Below, piece by piece: positions 50,330 to 53,107 of a DNA stretch of 53,107 bases; position 1 is the first letter of the stretch; every line of letters starts with the position of its first letter. Source of the DNA: an uncultured Bacteroidota bacterium (lineage in GTDB: Bacteria; Bacteroidota; Bacteroidia; Flavobacteriales; Flavobacteriaceae); the NCBI GenBank assembly GCA_902515395.1, contig CABXUL010000008.1, positions 1 through 53,107 of the forward strand, written 5' to 3'. The notes under the pieces are model-generated. The model made no database searches. It was not told the origin of the DNA and worked only from the letters and a program-made list of their open reading frames with translations. The position numbers and the translations under genes were made by a program.

Positions 50330-53107
50330 ATGACCAAATTGACGAAGAACTATCAAAGTTCTAAAATAATAAAAACCAAAATGCATTTTTACTCTAGTAA
50401 AGCTGCTTTTTTAGTTTTTATTCTGTCCTGTTTTGTTGGTTTTTCACAACAAAATATTAGTGGTATTATTTCTGATGAAGATGGAGTTCCATTACCAGGA
50501 GTAAATGTTGTCATTAAAGGGACCAATAACGGTACCTCGGCCGACTTTGACGGTAATTATTCAATTACTGCCGATGAAGATGACACCTTGATTTTCTCTT
50601 TTGTAGGATTTTTAGATCAGGAGATAATTGTAGGAACTAATACTAATTTAAACGTAAGTCTTCAATCTGGTTTTGATGAACTTGAAGAAGTAGTCGTTAC
50701 TGGTTATGGATCTGTTAAAAAAAGAGATTTGACTGGTGCAATTGGACAAATAAAATCCGAAATTATCAACCGGGCAAATCCACTGCAAGCAGCTCAAGCA
50801 CTTCAAGGTCAAATTGCAGGGGTTAATGTTAACCGTGTAAGCGCCAGACCAGGTGAGGGTTTTAGAATAAATATTAGAGGTTTAAATAGTTTTGAAGACA
50901 CTCAGAAAAGTGGTTTTTCTTCTGACACCGACAGATTTGGAAGAGATGTAGAGAAAAAATCGCAACCACTTGTAGTTATTGACGGTGTAATCGGAGCTAA
51001 TCTAAATGATATCAATCCTAATGATATCCAAACAATGGATGTTTTAAAAGATGCTTCTTCGACAGCAGTATATGGTGCCAGAGGTGCAAATGGTGTTATT
51101 ATAGTTACAACAAAAAGAGGAACTCCGGGTAAGCCTACTTTTACTTACAATGGATACTATGGTGTAAAAGACAAAAGCCATATACCTGAAATGTGGGATG
51201 CTAAAACTTTTTATGAAATGTATAATTTTCCAAACTTTAAAAGGGGTTTTTCAGATCAAGAGGTTTATAATGTTAATAATGGTATTTCAACAAATTGGTT
51301 AGACCTTGTTACACAGAATGCAATTCAACAGAATCATAATTTTTCTGTTTCAGGAGGATCAGAATCTACCAGTTATAATGTTTCCGTGAGTAAACTCGAA
51401 GAAGAAGGTATGACAATAGGTAACTCTTATGATCGATTAGGACTTAATACTTCTCTAGAAAGTCAGTTAAATGATAGATTAAAGGTTGGCTTTACTTCTT
51501 ATGTTACTTTAAGCGAACAGGCTTGGGGTTCCAAAGAGGCAGTAAGATCAGCTATGAGGTCTAGACCAACTGGAACTCCTTATTTCAACGATATTGTTGA
51601 ACCCAATAAATTAGATACAAATTTTGGTCCTGTAGGTAATTTAGCGTTCTACATGGGAATCAATAACTCTCAAGTTATAAATCCGTTAGTTGAAATTGAT
51701 CCTGAAAATTATCAGCAACAAAGTAAATCTAATTCAATGCTGGTAAGTGCCTATTTAGACTTTGAGATTTTTAAGGGTCTGAATTTTAGGACTCAATACT
51801 CTGGATATACTTTGAACAACAGAACGGGAGAATATCAAGGTACATACACAAAACAGCAAAAAGGATCTAGGAATCCTATGGCTGCTACAGAGAATTATAA
51901 AACTTCTAACTATACTATTGATAATACCCTAACTTACAACGCTAGTTTTGGAGATCATTCCTTAAATGCAACAGCACTTCTGAGTATTTTTGAAGAGTAC
52001 GACGAATATATTCAAATAACTGTTCAAGATTTACCATACAGGTCTTTGTGGCATAATTTGGGAACTGGTGCAACTCCAACAGGATTTAATACTGATTTAG
52101 TTGAAACCGGTATCATTTCTTATATGGGGAGAGTTAATTATACGTTCAAGGATAAGTATTTATTGACTGTAACTGGAAGATATGATGGCGCATCGCAACT
52201 TTCTGAAGATAATAGATGGGCCTTTTTCCCCTCTGCTGCTCTTGGATGGAGATTGTCAGAGGAGTCATTTATCCAGGACCTTGGAGTATTTAATAATTTA
52301 AAGTTAAGAGCTAGTTATGGTGAAGTAGGTAATACTGATGCTATACCTGCTTATGCTACTCAAGCTAATATTTATCAAACTTTCTATGACTTCGACGGCT
52401 CTGCTGCATACGGATACACAATTAATTCGCTGTCAAATCAGGGATTAGTCTGGGAAAGAAGTAAAGAATTTAACCTTGGTCTTGATTTTTCACTTAGTGA
52501 TATAAAATTAAGTGGAACGCTAGAATATTATAAGAGAAATACTGTTGATTTAATTTTGGATGATAAAGTTCCTCCATCAACTGGTTTTTCAGATGTAGTT
52601 AATAATGTTGGTGAAATTGAAAATAGTGGAATAGAGTTATCGTTAAACTCCGTTAATTTAGCCACAAATGATTTCCAATGGCAGACTAACTTAACCTTTA
52701 CATCAAATAGTGATAAAGTTGTCAAATTAGCTGGAGGGTTAACAGAGGACATAGGAAATAGAAGGTTTGTTGGAGAATCTGTTAGACCTCACTATTCATA
52801 CAAATTTGATGGAATTTGGCAATTAGGAGAAGAGGCAGAGGCATCCGTTTATGGGCAAATTCCAGGACAAGTAAAAGTAAGAGACATTAATGAAGATGGT
52901 AAAATTAATGCTTCTGATAGAATGATTCTTGGTAAAGAGACTCCAGATTGGACAGCTGGTCTAAGAAACCAACTTAATTATAAAAATTGGGACATGTCCT
53001 TTTTTGTATATACCCGCCAAGGTCAAATGTTTTCAAATGCATATTTAATGGGTACCATGGGAGATATAAGTAGTGAGAGGTATAACTCATCCTCTGAATT
53101 AAATTAC
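50330..53107 (+). CDS. Second SusC-like TonB-dependent transporter (C-terminus beyond window)
   Basis: The frame is open from the ATG at 50330 to the right edge (926 codons). After a signal region ending near VGFSQ (about 41), a carboxypeptidase-regulatory-like domain (DEDGVPLPGVNVVIKGTNNG) is followed by a TonB-box-like EEVVVTGYGSVKK. A plug with NIRGLNSFEDT, VIDGVIGAN and VLKDASSTAVYGARGANGVI and most of the beta barrel follow. It differs throughout from the SusC at 36859, so it likely imports another oligosaccharide size or type. A susD gene would be expected just beyond the window. The upstream operator-like dyad suggests the same regulator. Confidence 0.94.
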   Translation, partial: MTKLTKNYQSSKIIKTKMHFYSSKAAFLVFILSCFVGFSQQNISGIISDEDGVPLPGVNVVIKGTNNGTSADFDGNYSITADEDDTLIFSFVGFLDQEIIVGTNTNLNVSLQSGFDELEEVVVTGYGSVKKRDLTGAIGQIKSEIINRANPLQAAQALQGQIAGVNVNRVSARPGEGFRINIRGLNSFEDTQKSGFSSDTDRFGRDVEKKSQPLVVIDGVIGANLNDINPNDIQTMDVLKDASSTAVYGARGANGVIIVTTKRGTPGKPTFTYNGYYGVKDKSHIPEMWDAKTFYEMYNFPNFKRGFSDQEVYNVNNGISTNWLDLVTQNAIQQNHNFSVSGGSESTSYNVSVSKLEEEGMTIGNSYDRLGLNTSLESQLNDRLKVGFTSYVTLSEQAWGSKEAVRSAMRSRPTGTPYFNDIVEPNKLDTNFGPVGNLAFYMGINNSQVINPLVEIDPENYQQQSKSNSMLVSAYLDFEIFKGLNFRTQYSGYTLNNRTGEYQGTYTKQQKGSRNPMAATENYKTSNYTIDNTLTYNASFGDHSLNATALLSIFEEYDEYIQITVQDLPYRSLWHNLGTGATPTGFNTDLVETGIISYMGRVNYTFKDKYLLTVTGRYDGASQLSEDNRWAFFPSAALGWRLSEESFIQDLGVFNNLKLRASYGEVGNTDAIPAYATQANIYQTFYDFDGSAAYGYTINSLSNQGLVWERSKEFNLGLDFSLSDIKLSGTLEYYKRNTVDLILDDKVPPSTGFSDVVNNVGEIENSGIELSLNSVNLATNDFQWQTNLTFTSNSDKVVKLAGGLTEDIGNRRFVGESVRPHYSYKFDGIWQLGEEAEASVYGQIPGQVKVRDINEDGKINASDRMILGKETPDWTAGLRNQLNYKNWDMSFFVYTRQGQMFSNAYLMGTMGDISSERYNSSSELNY

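Noticed and set aside
52528-52752. Minus-strand reading frame inside the second susC gene
   Set aside because: It lies wholly within an intact SusC frame, shows no family motif and no signal; it is a shadow frame.
1-53107. tRNA, rRNA, CRISPR, insertion sequence or integrase
   Set aside because: No such pattern was seen; gaps between genes are all under 230 bases and contain only dyads and promoter-like boxes.

Overview
The window reads as one large polysaccharide utilisation locus (PUL) from a marine member of the Bacteroidota, most likely a flavobacterium. Support: low G+C, SusC/SusD-type outer-membrane genes, very many lipoprotein and Sec signal peptides, starts without obvious Shine-Dalgarno sequences, promoter-like TTTG / TAnnTTTG boxes, and an extreme load of sulfatases (11 full-length formylglycine-type genes between 6.9 and 36.6 kb). 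Nothing here looks like housekeeping DNA, and I saw no tRNA, rRNA, CRISPR array, transposase or transcription-factor gene.

Layout. Positions 1-11774 form a leftward block: a GH78-like alpha-L-rhamnosidase (cut by the window edge), a purple-acid-phosphatase-like enzyme, a PmoA(DUF6807)-DUF1080 fusion, a Tat-exported Gfo/Idh/MocA oxidoreductase, two sulfatases and a double-DUF1080 protein. A divergent promoter region at about 11.78-11.85 kb separates it from a rightward block (11853-36630): two sulfatases, a Tat-type enolase-superfamily protein, a GH92 mannosidase-like gene broken at a poly-G tract, a cytosolic Gfo/Idh/MocA enzyme, three sulfatases, a GH105-DUF1961 fusion, a sulfatase, a heparinase II/III-type lyase, a sulfatase, a PhoD-type phosphoesterase, an SDR dehydrogenase and two more sulfatases. 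At 36.7 kb a regulatory region precedes a susC/susD pair, followed by a hairpin terminator and then a lyase block: two heparinase II/III-type proteins, a BNR_4 propeller protein, a GH105 and a second PhoD-type enzyme. A second susC starts at 50330 and runs off the right end.

How the genes may work together (inference). The glycan is probably sulfated, contains uronic acid, and carries rhamnose and possibly mannose. Polysaccharide lyases (three heparinase II/III-like, perhaps the BNR_4 protein) would cut next to uronic acids. GH105 enzymes would remove the unsaturated uronyl ends, GH78 and GH92 would trim rhamnose and mannose, and eleven sulfatases with different active-site surroundings would remove sulfate at different positions. 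A ulvan-like or rhamnose/glucuronate/mannose sulfated algal polymer fits, but the exact substrate cannot be read from sequence. A less ordinary layer is a redox module (Tat-exported Gfo/Idh/MocA, two DUF1080-containing proteins, a second Gfo/Idh/MocA, an SDR and a Tat-type enolase-superfamily protein) that recalls oxidation-assisted (3-keto) glycoside cleavage.

Regulation. A palindrome close to GTGTNCGNACAC, with a central CG as in LacI-type operators, occurs in five promoter regions (6818, 11803, 13459, 36805, 50264), with a weaker extra copy at 36680. In several it sits between possible -33 and -7 boxes. This implies one regulator, encoded outside the window, controlling the whole locus.
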